The notes below the pieces were generated by a model. That model searched no databases. It worked only from the letters and a program-made list of their open reading frames with translations, and was not told the origin of the DNA. The position numbers and the translations under genes were made by a program. A DNA stretch of 64,000 nucleotides from Streptomyces sp. NRRL F-6676 (GTDB taxonomy: Bacteria; Actinomycetota; Actinomycetes; Streptomycetales; Streptomycetaceae): NCBI RefSeq assembly GCF_000725625.1, contig NZ_KL647084.1, positions 46,745-110,744 of the forward strand, written 5' to 3'. Shown piece by piece: positions 53,452 through 61,484 of this stretch; positions within the stretch are counted from its first letter, which is position 1; every line of letters begins with the position of its first letter.

Positions 53452-54015
53452 GTGGGACACGGCGGAGACGTCATTCACGAACTGACCACCGACCATCGTG
53501 AAGTGGAGGAGATGTTCGCCCGATTCGAGGCGCTCCCGGCCGGGGACAGCCGCCGCAAGGAGCTGGCCGACCAGGCCACCATCGAACTCGTGCGCCATTC
53601 CGTGGCCGAGGAGATGCACCTCTACCCGGCGGTGCGCGAATACCTCCCCGACGGCGACTCCCTCGCCGACAAGGAGATCGAGGACCACAGCACGGCCGAG
53701 CGCACCATGAAGGAACTGGAGGGCTGCCAGGCCGACGACCCCCGCTTCGACCAGTTGATGACCTCCCTGATGAGTGAGATCCGTGAGCATGTCGCCGACG
53801 AGGAGAACAACCTCTTCCCGCGGCTGCGCCGGGCGGCCGGCGCGGAGGACCTCGAGAAGCTCGGCGAGAAGGTGCGTACGGCCAAGAAGACGGCCCCGAC
53901 CCGGCCGCACCCGGCCTCCCCGGACAAGCCGCCGGCCAACAAGCTGCTGGCCCCCGGCGCCGGCATGGTCGACCGGGTCCGCGACGCCCTGTCGGGCCGC
54001 GGCAAGAACGGCTGA
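53452..54015 (+). CDS. Hemerythrin HHE domain protein (second copy)
   Basis: 187 aa from a GTG with AGGAG 6 nt upstream. The four-helix hemerythrin ligands are present: ELTTDHREVEEMFARFE, LVRHSVAEEMHLYPAVRE, IEDHSTAERTMKELEG and IREHVADEENNLFPRLR. It resembles the gene at 11297 in length and in its tail (MVDRVRDALSGRGKNG). The two are paralogues. It should bind a diiron site and act in oxygen or nitric oxide sensing or storage. The hairpin at 54061 ends its transcript. Confidence 0.88.
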   Translation: MGHGGDVIHELTTDHREVEEMFARFEALPAGDSRRKELADQATIELVRHSVAEEMHLYPAVREYLPDGDSLADKEIEDHSTAERTMKELEGCQADDPRFDQLMTSLMSEIREHVADEENNLFPRLRRAAGAEDLEKLGEKVRTAKKTAPTRPHPASPDKPPANKLLAPGAGMVDRVRDALSGRGKNG

Positions 54016-54060
54016 CGGGACGACCGCCGGCGGCCCGCGCGGCCCCCGCGGCCACCTCGC

Positions 54061-54097
54061 GACCGGTCCGGGACGGACACCCCGTCCCGGACCGGTC
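54061..54097. terminator. Strong terminator between hemerythrin and PAP2 genes
   Basis: A perfect 16-bp inverted repeat (54061-54076 and 54082-54097, GACCGGTCCGGGACGG) encloses a 5-nt loop. It lies 46 bp after the hemerythrin stop and 40 bp from the stop of the convergent PAP2 gene, so it can serve both. Confidence 0.85.
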
Positions 54098-54136
54098 GTC
54101 GCGTCGTGTCCGAACCGGTCGCGTCGTACGCGGTCG

Positions 54137-55048
54137 TCACCGTCCCCGCGGCGAGGCGGTGGTCCGCCGGGGGCCCTGACCGGGGTCCGTGGCGGCGGCG
54201 CCCGCGGACACGTCCGGAGCGGGCCGGGGGCGCCCCCTCGTACCGCGCATCCGGGGCGCGAGGTGGCGCGGCGCGGCCCATTGCACCCCGGCGCACACCG
54301 CGACGACGAGGACGGCCGCCGCCGCGTCGAACCAGAAGTGGTTGCCGGTGACGACCACCACCGCCAGGGTGAGGACCGGATGCGCGACGGCCGTCCAGCG
54401 CACCCGCCCGCGCCCCGCCAGGACGACGGCCGCCGCGACGAGCACCGCCCACGCCACATGCACGGACGGCACCGCCGCGAGCTCGTCGGCGACGACGCTC
54501 CCCGGACCGCCCCCGTACACGGACTGCCCGTACAGGGCCGCGGTGTCCACGAAACCGAGCCGCGGCACCAGGCGCGGCGGGGCCACGGCGATCAGTTGCA
54601 GGAGCAGCGAGGCGACGGTCACCAGCACCACGCAGGTGCGCAGCCGCCGGTAGGCGGCGCGGTGCCGTCGGAACAGCCACACCAGAACCGCGGCCATGGC
54701 ACCGAAGTGCAGCACCGCGTAGTACCAGTTGGCGGTCTGCACCAGCCACGAACGGGGCAGCACGGCCTGCTGCCAGGAGACCTCGTCGGGCAGTCCGAGC
54801 GACTGCTCCCAGGAGTGGATGCGCACCGCCCGCGCGGTGGCCGTGGCCAGGTCCCCGGCCGCCATCCGGGTGGGGATCTGCCACACCAGGAACACCGCGC
54901 ACACGACCCCGGCCTCGCGGCACAGCACCGGCACGAGCGGCCACCGCCAGCGCCAGCACGGCAGCCCCGCCGCGCACAGCAGCACGGGGGCCGCGCAGAC
55001 GGCGGCCCAGGCGAGCACTGTCCGGTCCACGACATCCACCGGGTCCAA
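54137..55048 (-). CDS. PAP2-superfamily membrane phosphatase
   Basis: 303 aa from the TTG at 55048, chosen because AAGGAG lies 6 nt upstream; a GTG at 55039 is the alternative. Six hydrophobic segments are predicted. The PAP2 catalytic motifs are AAVPSVHVAWAVL (motif 2) and VTGNHFWFDAAAAV (motif 3), with the His/Asp pair; motif 1 is weak, as in the inositolphosphotransferase-like subgroup. It may act on a phospholipid or polyprenyl phosphate head group at the membrane outer face. The C-terminal 45 residues are Pro/Arg-rich and disordered. Confidence 0.82.
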   Translation of the reverse strand: MDPVDVVDRTVLAWAAVCAAPVLLCAAGLPCWRWRWPLVPVLCREAGVVCAVFLVWQIPTRMAAGDLATATARAVRIHSWEQSLGLPDEVSWQQAVLPRSWLVQTANWYYAVLHFGAMAAVLVWLFRRHRAAYRRLRTCVVLVTVASLLLQLIAVAPPRLVPRLGFVDTAALYGQSVYGGGPGSVVADELAAVPSVHVAWAVLVAAAVVLAGRGRVRWTAVAHPVLTLAVVVVTGNHFWFDAAAAVLVVAVCAGVQWAAPRHLAPRMRGTRGRPRPAPDVSAGAAATDPGQGPRRTTASPRGR

Positions 55049-55077
55049 CCGACGCTCCTTCCGTGAGGACAGGGACG

Positions 55078-55129
55078 GGGAAGCCCTGAGGTAGGGAAGC
55101 CCTGAGGTTCCCGCCCCCACGGGCGGGAA
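55078..55129. repeat. 16-bp direct repeat plus hairpin in the PAP2 leader region
   Basis: GGGAAGCCCTGAGGT occurs at 55078-55092 and 55094-55108. It is directly followed by a perfect 9-bp hairpin TTCCCGCCC-CCAC-GGGCGGGAA (55108-55129). The block lies 30-81 bp before the PAP2 start on the opposite strand, so it may act in its untranslated leader or promoter. Confidence 0.6.
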
Positions 55130-55201
55130 ACGGTGAGCGCCGTGACCTCACTCCGTCGCGGCGGCACGCACCCCGAGCGGCGGGACGCGAGGAGGCCAGA
55201 G

Positions 55202-55216
55202 TTGCCGAAACGGCAA
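55202..55216. promoter_or_regulatory. Palindrome TTGCCG-AAA-CGGCAA
   Basis: This 15-bp dyad lies in the 298-bp divergent gap between the PAP2 and epoxide hydrolase genes, about 130 bp before the latter. It has the size of an operator. The regulator is unknown, and no second copy is seen. The rest of the gap shows only GC-rich imperfect repeats. Confidence 0.4.
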
Positions 55217-55346
55217 AACGCGTGGTCGGCGCCGCCGCGCGTGCCGCAGGATCGTCCCGCGTGCCGGCCCGTCCGTACGCGAGCCGTCCCGCCGAGTCCC
55301 GACCCGTCCGCACGCCTGCCGTTCCGCCGAGCCCCCGGGAGACCCC

Positions 55347-56336
55347 GTGTCACCTTCGCCCGCCACCACCGCCCTCACCCACCGCCTGGTGCCCGCGCCC
55401 GCCGGGCGGATCCATCTGGCCGAGCAGGGCAGCGGGCCGCTGGTCCTGCTCGTGCACGGCTTCCCGGAGTCCTGGTACTCCTGGCGCCACCAGCTCCCCG
55501 CCCTCGCCGCGGCCGGGCACCGCGTCGCGGCCCTCGACGTACGCGGCTACGGGCGCTCCTCGCGGCCCGCGGCGCTGGAGGCGTACCGCATGCGCGAGCT
55601 GGTCGAGGACTGCGTCGCCGTCGTGGAGGCCCTCGGCGAGCGGACGGCGGTGATCGTCGGGCACGACTGGGGCGCGAACATCGCCGCCACCTGCGCACTG
55701 CTGCGGCCCGAGGTGTTCCGCGCCGTCGCGATGCTCAGCGTCCCCTACGCCCCGCCCGGCGGCCCCCGGCCCACCGAGGTCTTCGCGCGGATCGGCGGCG
55801 AGGACGAGTTCTACGTCTCCTACTTCCAGGAGCCGGGCCGCGCCGAGGCGGAGATCGAGCCCGACGTACGGGGCTGGCTGGCCGGCGTCTACGCCGCACT
55901 GTCCGCCGACACGATGCCCGCCCCGGGCGCACCCGACCCGCACTTCGTCTCCCGCGGCGGCAGGATGCGCGACCGGTTCCCCGCCGGGCGGCTGCCGTCC
56001 TGGCTCACGGAGGACGAACTCGACGTCTACGCGGGCGAGTTCGAGCGGACCGGGCTGACCGGGGCGCTCAACCGCTACCGGAACATGGACCGCGACTGGG
56101 CCGACCTCACCGCCCACCACGGCGCCGCCCTCACCCAGCCGTCCTTCTTCGCGGGCGGGGCGCTGGACGCGTCCACCACCTGGATGAGCGACGCGATCGA
56201 GGCGTTCCCGCGCACCCTGCCCGGGCTGGTCTCCTCGCACCTGCTGGAGGGCTGCGGCCACTGGATCCAGCAGGAGCGCCCGGAGGAGGTCAACCGGCTG
56301 CTCACGGAGTGGCTCGCCGCGCTGCCGGACGCCTGA
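55347..56336 (+). CDS. Epoxide hydrolase-type alpha/beta hydrolase
   Basis: 329 aa from a GTG with GGGAG 5 nt upstream. It has LVHGFPESWYSWRHQLPAL (HGxP oxyanion motif), the nucleophile Asp in VGHDWGANIAAT, and a late catalytic His in LEGCGHWIQQERPEEV. The cap domain contains Tyr residues in DEFYVSYFQEPG and NRYRNMDRDW that fit epoxide ring activation. It should open epoxides to diols. A dehalogenase-like activity is less likely because of the cap Tyr residues. No biosynthetic cluster surrounds it. Confidence 0.88.
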   Translation: MSPSPATTALTHRLVPAPAGRIHLAEQGSGPLVLLVHGFPESWYSWRHQLPALAAAGHRVAALDVRGYGRSSRPAALEAYRMRELVEDCVAVVEALGERTAVIVGHDWGANIAATCALLRPEVFRAVAMLSVPYAPPGGPRPTEVFARIGGEDEFYVSYFQEPGRAEAEIEPDVRGWLAGVYAALSADTMPAPGAPDPHFVSRGGRMRDRFPAGRLPSWLTEDELDVYAGEFERTGLTGALNRYRNMDRDWADLTAHHGAALTQPSFFAGGALDASTTWMSDAIEAFPRTLPGLVSSHLLEGCGHWIQQERPEEVNRLLTEWLAALPDA

Positions 56337-56463
56337 CGGACCGGGGCGCCGCCCAGCCCGTCCGCGTCGGCCCGGGCACGGCTCCTGCTCCGAACGGCGC
56401 CACGTACCGCACCGACCGGCGCGTACTGCCGTCCCCGGGGAACCGCCGGACCAGCATGGTGCC

Positions 56464-57006
56464 ATGCCGGACCGCGACCCCCGCCCCCGCACGCCCGCCG
56501 CCGCCGAGGCCGTACGACGGGTACGGCCGCGCCGGCCCACGGAGGTCACGCTGTTCAGCGGCGTCTACGGACTCGTCATGGCCGGTGCCATGGCGGCGGC
56601 GCTGGACAGCCCCGGCGAGGCGCCCGACCCCGGCTCCGACGCGCTGTGGGTGCTGCTCACCGCCGTGGCCTCCGCGGCGGCGCACGGCTACGCCCACGTC
56701 GTCGCCCACCGCGCCTCGTCCGGCGGCAGGGGCGCCCGTGCCGGGCTGCGGGCGATGGCCGCGGAGTGGCCCGTGGTCGCCGCGGCCGCTCCCACCGTCG
56801 TCCTGCTGCTGTTCGCCGTGCCCCCGCTGTGGCGGGAGGAGACGGCGGTCGACACGGCGCTGGTGCTCAACGCGCTGCTGCTCACCGGCTGGGGCGTGTG
56901 GACGGCGTGGAGCGCGGGCCGGGGCAGGGGCGCGTGTCTGCGCGCCGGGGCGGCCGACCTGGTCATCGGACTGGTCATCATCCTGGCCAACGCCGTGATC
57001 AAGTGA
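56464..57006 (+). CDS. Uncharacterised integral membrane protein
   Basis: 180 aa. A Pro/Arg-rich N-terminus of about 28 residues is followed by four to five helices: VTLFSGVYGLVMAGAMAAAL, LWVLLTAVASAAAHGYAHVVAHR, WPVVAAAAPTVVLLLFAVPP, LVLNALLLTGWGVWTAW and DLVIGLVIILANAVIK. His residues in HGYAHVVAHR might bind a metal. No family is recognised. It lies between the epoxide hydrolase and the FxSxx-COOH system and probably belongs to neither. Confidence 0.65.
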   Translation: MPDRDPRPRTPAAAEAVRRVRPRRPTEVTLFSGVYGLVMAGAMAAALDSPGEAPDPGSDALWVLLTAVASAAAHGYAHVVAHRASSGGRGARAGLRAMAAEWPVVAAAAPTVVLLLFAVPPLWREETAVDTALVLNALLLTGWGVWTAWSAGRGRGACLRAGAADLVIGLVIILANAVIK

Positions 57007-57211
57007 GGGAGCCGGGGAAACGTCCGCCACGTCCGCCGTGGCCGCCAAGGCTGTACGGGGCACGAATCAGCCAACCACCGTGGCGGACCGGCCGTTGTCG
57101 CGCGGGCGGCCTCGGGATCGTACGGTGCGATCTGGCCGGAACCTGATCGGTGTGCTTCCCTGAATACAGAACCGCACCACTCCGCCCGCAACTCGGCACG
57201 CCGCAGTGCCC

Positions 57212-57237
57212 GTTGCGGGTTGACACATGTCCGCAAC
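57212..57237. promoter_or_regulatory. Inverted repeat upstream of the FxSxx-COOH precursor
   Basis: GTTGCGG (57212-57218) and CCGCAAC (57231-57237) enclose a 12-nt spacer that contains TTGACA (57220-57225). The dyad lies 48-73 bp before the precursor start, in a 278-bp gap. It may be an operator over a -35 box, but no good -10 element follows at the right distance, so a promoter here is uncertain. Confidence 0.4.
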
Positions 57238-57284
57238 CGCTCGGCCCGCGCAGGAGCCGGCGACGAGAGAGCGCACGGGGGGCG

Positions 57285-57458
57285 ATGAAGACGTCAGCGA
57301 GCGACGTGGAGTTCGACGTGGTGAACCTGTCCGGTTCGACGGCCGTGGACCTCGACGACCTGCCCGACAGCGCGCTCGGGGAGTCCCTGCGGCGGGTGTT
57401 GAGAGACGTCGTCGACGGTTCGTTCCCCGTGGTGGCCGCGTTCGACTCGGCGATCTGA
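57285..57458 (+). CDS. fxsA: FxSxx-COOH RiPP precursor peptide
   Basis: 57 aa from the ATG at 57285, preceded by GGGGGG. The acidic leader (VNLSGSTAVDLDDLPDSAL) is followed by a basic helix (LRRVLRDVVDG) and the C-terminal core ending FDSAI, with Phe53, Ser55 and a free C-terminal Ile57. This is exactly the F-x-S-x-x-COOH signature of the family. In characterised members the radical SAM partner FxsB forms a three-residue cyclophane crosslink across the FxS segment. A second Phe (Phe47, in GSFPVV) lies upstream and might also be used. The maturase gene follows 45 bp later. The short ORF is convincing because of this context. Confidence 0.92.
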   Translation: MKTSASDVEFDVVNLSGSTAVDLDDLPDSALGESLRRVLRDVVDGSFPVVAAFDSAI

Positions 57459-57503
57459 CCGCGCGGGTGGCGTCCGCCGGACGCGGAGAGCAGGGGGTGG
57501 CAC

Positions 57504-58655
57504 GTGACGGAGGTACGGCCCTTCCAGGAATGGGTGGTCAAATGCGCTCAGCCGTGCAATCTGGCCTGTGACCACTGCTACGTCTACGAGTTGCGCGACA
57601 CCAGCTGGCGCAGCAAGCCCCGGGTCATGGCGGAGGAGACGGCGAACCGGCTCGCCGAGAGAATAGCGGAGCACGCGCGGAACCACGGCCTGGAGTCGGT
57701 GAGAATCGTGCTGCACGGCGGCGAACCACTCCTCGCCGGCCGGCGTCGAATCGAACATCTGCTGTCAGTGCTCAGGAGTGAACTACGGGGCGTCGCCCAC
57801 TGTGATATCTCTCTCCAGAGCAATGGAACACTGCTCAGTCCGCACTGGTTGGAGCTGTTCCGCCGGTACGGGGTATCGGTCGGAGTCAGTCTCGACGGCG
57901 ACCGGGAGGCCAACGACCGCCACCGGCGTTCCAGGAACGGACGGAGCAGTCACACGGCCGTTCAGAGGGGGCTGGAACTGCTGAAGAGGCCGGAGAACCG
58001 CGCCCTCTACCGCGGCCTCCTCTGCACCGTCGACCTCGCCAACGATCCCGGATCCGTCTACGAGGCGCTCCTCGCCCACGCTCCGCGGCGAGTCGACTTC
58101 CTGTTGCCGCACGCCACTTGGGAGTACCTGCCCCCCGGGCACGATCCACGGCGCACGCCCTACGCGCGCTGGCTCGTCGAGATCTTCGAACGCTGGTACT
58201 CCGCACCACGCCGCGAGACCGGGATCCGTCTCTTCGAGAACATCATGGATCTTTCTCTCGGCGGTGAAGTACGCTCCTCCAGCGTGGGACTGGCCGCCTC
58301 CGACGTCATCGTCGTGGAGAGCGACGGATCGGTCGAGTTACCCGATTCGCTCAAGGCCGCGTACGAGGGAGCCGCCGCCACCGGTATGAACGTGTTCGAC
58401 CACGACTTCGACGCGGTGGCCCGCTGCCCGGCCGTCGTGGAGGCACGGGACGAGGGGCCGGAGGCACTCGCCGAGGAATGCCTCGGCTGTTCCGTCTTAC
58501 GGATCTGCGGCGGCGGACTGCGGACCCACCGCTTCCATCCCCGTACGGGTTTCGCCAACCCCAGTGTCTACTCGGCCGATCTGCGGGTGCTCATCACGCA
58601 CATCCGGGACCGGGTGACGGCCGACGCCGCCGCTCTGCTGGGGAGGGCATCGTGA
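57504..58655 (+). CDS. fxsB: Radical SAM/SPASM cyclophane-forming peptide maturase
   Basis: 383 aa from a GTG. The radical SAM motif is CNLACDHC (Cys18, Cys22, Cys25), followed by VRIVLHGGEPLL (SAM-binding GGE-type) and the barrel motifs SLQSNGTLL and VGVSLDGDREANDRHR. The C-terminal SPASM region keeps a Cys set in EECLGCSVLRICGGG plus an upstream Cys (ARCPAVVEA), for auxiliary clusters. FxsB proteins link the aromatic ring of Phe to the beta-carbon of Ser in the FxS motif. Its stop overlaps the next start by 4 nt. Confidence 0.93.
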   Translation: MTEVRPFQEWVVKCAQPCNLACDHCYVYELRDTSWRSKPRVMAEETANRLAERIAEHARNHGLESVRIVLHGGEPLLAGRRRIEHLLSVLRSELRGVAHCDISLQSNGTLLSPHWLELFRRYGVSVGVSLDGDREANDRHRRSRNGRSSHTAVQRGLELLKRPENRALYRGLLCTVDLANDPGSVYEALLAHAPRRVDFLLPHATWEYLPPGHDPRRTPYARWLVEIFERWYSAPRRETGIRLFENIMDLSLGGEVRSSSVGLAASDVIVVESDGSVELPDSLKAAYEGAAATGMNVFDHDFDAVARCPAVVEARDEGPEALAEECLGCSVLRICGGGLRTHRFHPRTGFANPSVYSADLRVLITHIRDRVTADAAALLGRAS

Positions 58656-60160
58656 GCGATCCCCGGACCCTGCGCATGACGGCGGAGGACTTCGCGGCCC
58701 TGGCGGGCTGCCGCCCCACCGCCTCCGCGCTCACCGTCCTGCGGGACGGACAGATCAGCAGACGGCTGCTGATGCTGAAGAGCGTGGCGGACGGAGCCCG
58801 GCGCGAACTGCCCGGCCTGTGGGAGGAGTCCGGGGCGGCCGAGGGCTGGGAGCTGTGCACCCGGGCCCGCGCGGCCGACGTGGCCGCCTTCGAACGAGTC
58901 CTGCTCCATCCGCATCTGGGCGTCTGGCTCGCCCGCTGTCTGCGTGCCCTGGCGGGCGCCGGTCCCGCGACGGGGCTCGCCGTGGACCTCGCCCGGCTCG
59001 GCTCCTTCGGAGCCGCGGCCGCGTTACGCGCCGGCCTGCGCCCGCGCCTGACGCTCCGGGCGCCGGACGGACTGCTGTGGCTGCCCACGCTCGGCACCGT
59101 GCGGGTCCCGCGGGGGACGCGGGCGATCCCGCTCGACGGCCGGCACGTCGAACTGCCGGGACACACGCTCACGCTGGACGCGCCCCAGGACGAATGGTCC
59201 GCCACCGCGGGTCCCCTGCTCGCCCCGCGTCGGGTCGACGTCGCCGCGCGCGGTACCGCACCCCCGCTGTCCGTCGTGCTGGAGGACAGCGATGTCTACC
59301 GGGACGCACACGGACACCCGGTGCAGGGCCGCCAGACGCCCCGCCAACTCTCCTTCTGGCGTGGCACGTTGGCGGAGGCGTGGCAACTGCTCACCGACAC
59401 GGTGCCCGAACGGGCGGCCGCCTGTGCCGCGCTCTGCGCGGCGGTGGTCCCGCTGCGTCCGGGCCACGACCGGCACGGCCGCAGCTCCTCGGCACGGGAG
59501 GCCTACGGGGCGGTCGCCGCCGCCCCCGAACGCGATCCGGCGCGTCTGGCGGAGACCGTGGTGCACGAGACGGCGCACATCGCCTTCGCGGCCCTGGCCG
59601 ACCTGGTCGACCTCGTCGCCCCGCACGACCGCAGCCGTCACCGGGTCGGCTGGCGCCCGGACCCCCGCCCCCTCGGCGCGGTGCTCACCGGGACCTACGC
59701 CCACCTCGCGGTGCTCGAGTTCTGGCGGCGCAGGGCCGAGGAACTGCGGGGCCAGGCCGCACGGGAGGCCGGGGCACGGCTGCACCGGCACGGCGCGCGC
59801 GTGGCCGGGGCGCTGGCCACGCTGGACGGCCGCCCGGCCCTGACGCCCCTGGGCGCGCGGTTCGTGCAGCACATGAGTGACGAGGCCGCGCGGTGCGGCT
59901 TCCCCGTGAACGGGTTCCCGGTCGTTCACCCGGGCGGAGGTCCGCTGGGCGATTCACTCGTCCGGGCGAGTCCGGTCGAGCCCCCGGTGCCGGAGGAACG
60001 GCGGGGCGCGGCCCCGCCGATACGGGCGGAGGCAGGCCGTCACGGCGCTGCCGGGGTCGATGAGAAGGCGTCAGCCAAGGAGATGAGGAGGGGGGCATGG
60101 GCGGAACCTACGGCGGGGTGGTGCCGCGAGAGCGCGACGGACACCCCTTATTGTGCGTAA
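58652..60160 (+). CDS. HExxH-motif protein, possible alpha-KG-HExxH peptide beta-hydroxylase
   Basis: 502 aa from the GTG at 58652, which overlaps the fxsB stop (GTGA). The signature VVHETAHIAF puts HExxH at residues 305-309, with a later GTYAHLAVLEFW as possible third ligand region. The family is found beside, or fused to, FxSxx-COOH maturases. In fused relatives an HExxH domain was reported to hydroxylate the beta-carbon of a residue in the cyclophane peptide using Fe and 2-oxoglutarate, so peptide hydroxylation is the leading idea. Protease activity is the older guess. The last 60 residues are polar and poorly conserved in style. Confidence 0.8.
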   Translation: MSDPRTLRMTAEDFAALAGCRPTASALTVLRDGQISRRLLMLKSVADGARRELPGLWEESGAAEGWELCTRARAADVAAFERVLLHPHLGVWLARCLRALAGAGPATGLAVDLARLGSFGAAAALRAGLRPRLTLRAPDGLLWLPTLGTVRVPRGTRAIPLDGRHVELPGHTLTLDAPQDEWSATAGPLLAPRRVDVAARGTAPPLSVVLEDSDVYRDAHGHPVQGRQTPRQLSFWRGTLAEAWQLLTDTVPERAAACAALCAAVVPLRPGHDRHGRSSSAREAYGAVAAAPERDPARLAETVVHETAHIAFAALADLVDLVAPHDRSRHRVGWRPDPRPLGAVLTGTYAHLAVLEFWRRRAEELRGQAAREAGARLHRHGARVAGALATLDGRPALTPLGARFVQHMSDEAARCGFPVNGFPVVHPGGGPLGDSLVRASPVEPPVPEERRGAAPPIRAEAGRHGAAGVDEKASAKEMRRGAWAEPTAGWCRESATDTPYCA

Positions 60161-60318
60161 GTGGCAGCATTTCTTCTTATCTAGCCCGTATTCCGATGAA
60201 CAACCGATTCGGTGTGACCGGCGGCAGTGGGGTTGGCGGCAGCTCCTCATCCACCGCCTGGCACACCCCAAGGTCGCCCACGCCCTGGGAACGTGCCATG
60301 CAACTGGAGTCACCGTGA
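60097..60318 (+). CDS. Possible 73-codon ORF bridging the HExxH gene and fxsC
   Basis: The ORF starts at an ATG with an excellent ribosome binding site (AGGAGGGGGG, about 2-8 nt upstream), overlaps the end of the HExxH gene by 64 nt, and ends with the TGA that overlaps the fxsC GTG (GTGA). The encoded protein has a Gly/Ser-rich middle (TGGSGVGGSSSS) and one Cys. Its middle codons include the rare TTA at about 60148 and other low-GC codons. No family is recognised. It could be an uncharacterised small gene, or merely a coupling or leader region. The AT-rich sequence also suits a promoter for fxsC. Confidence 0.3.
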   Translation: MGGTYGGVVPRERDGHPLLCVSGSISSYLARIPMNNRFGVTGGSGVGGSSSSTAWHTPRSPTPWERAMQLESP

Positions 60319-61484
60319 GCCACTTCTACCTGAGCCATGTCCGCAGGGTCGACGAAGAGTGGGTCGCGGCATTTTTCCGTGATCTGAGCGCGGCGGTGGG
60401 GGCCCGCATCGGGCGGCCCCCCGAAATGGTGGGCACCCGCGGGGATCCGCACTCCCTCGACGTGCCCCTCGACGCCCTGAGCCGTTCCACGGTCCTGGTC
60501 CCCTTGCTCTCACCGCGCTACTTCAGCCAGTCGTACTGCGCCGCCGAGTGGAACTACTTCCAGCAGCGGCTCGACGTGCACTGGTCCCGGACCGGCCGCC
60601 GCGCCGACGCCGTCGTTCCCGTCCTCTGGGAACCGGAACCGGATCACGCCCCGCCCGCCGCCCTGCCCTACCCGCCCTTGAAGGTGCCCTCGGAGGCCTA
60701 CCGGCGGGACGGCGTGCTGCACCTGCTGCGGCTGCGGGCGCGATACCAGGAGGAGTACACGGGCGTGCTCCAGGCGCTGGCCGAGCGCATCGCCGCCCAC
60801 GCCGAGCGGCTCCCGGAGGTGCACGGCTTCCGTGCCGCGTCGGCCGGTGCCGGGGTCCGCTCCGTCACCCGCACGGGCCGCAGAACGGTCGACTTCGTCA
60901 TGGCCGCCATGCCCCGCCAGGACCTGCCCGCCGACCGGCACGCACAGCAGTTCTACGGCAACCGCGCCCTGGACTGGTCGCCCTACGCCCCCGACGACAA
61001 GGGCGCGCTCGCCTCCCTCGTCACGGACGTCGCCACCGCCCTCGACTTCGCCCCGGACGTCCTCACCCTGGACGACAGCGCCGTCGACCGGGTGGGCGAG
61101 GACCCCGACCGGCTGGTGGTGCTCCTGGTGGACGCCTGGGTCGCCAGGGTCCGCGAGAAACAACGGCTGTTCGCCGCGGTCGACGGCCGCCCCGGCCGGT
61201 CCACCACCGTGCTGGAGCCGCGCAGCGAGGACGACACCGAGTCCGCCGCCCAGGCCGCCGAACTCGACGAGGCCGTCGACCGCATGCTCCCGCTGCTGCG
61301 GCGCAGCTTCGCCGAGTACCAGCGGTGGAGCCTGCCCGACGCCGACCGTTTCACCTCCGCGCTCCGCAAGGCCCTCATCCGCCTGCAGAACGACGCCATG
61401 AAGTCCGTGGAGGCCGACCGGGCCCCGGCCGCGCCGGCCACCGGCCTCGCCCCATTTCCCCTGCTTGGAAGGCGCTCCTCATGA
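60315..61484 (+). CDS. fxsC: TIR-like protein FxsC
   Basis: 389 aa from the GTG at 60315, with GGAG 5 nt upstream. Residues 1-170 resemble a TIR domain: SHFYLSHVRRVDEEW at the start, ALSRSTVLVPLLSPRYFSQSYCAAEW with Glu78 in the position of the conserved TIR glutamate, and VVPVLWEPEPD. The C-terminal half, about 240-380, is the FxsC-specific domain (YAPDDKGALASLVTDVATAL and LVVLLVDAWVARVREKQRLF). TIR domains act in protein contacts or cleave NAD. Which applies here is unknown. It overlaps the next gene by 4 nt (ATGA). Confidence 0.88.
   Translation: MSHFYLSHVRRVDEEWVAAFFRDLSAAVGARIGRPPEMVGTRGDPHSLDVPLDALSRSTVLVPLLSPRYFSQSYCAAEWNYFQQRLDVHWSRTGRRADAVVPVLWEPEPDHAPPAALPYPPLKVPSEAYRRDGVLHLLRLRARYQEEYTGVLQALAERIAAHAERLPEVHGFRAASAGAGVRSVTRTGRRTVDFVMAAMPRQDLPADRHAQQFYGNRALDWSPYAPDDKGALASLVTDVATALDFAPDVLTLDDSAVDRVGEDPDRLVVLLVDAWVARVREKQRLFAAVDGRPGRSTTVLEPRSEDDTESAAQAAELDEAVDRMLPLLRRSFAEYQRWSLPDADRFTSALRKALIRLQNDAMKSVEADRAPAAPATGLAPFPLLGRRSS

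Noticed and set aside
57220..57225. TTGACA as a firm promoter for the peptide gene
   Set aside because: No TAGNNT-like element is found 16-19 bp downstream, so it was kept only as part of the dyad.
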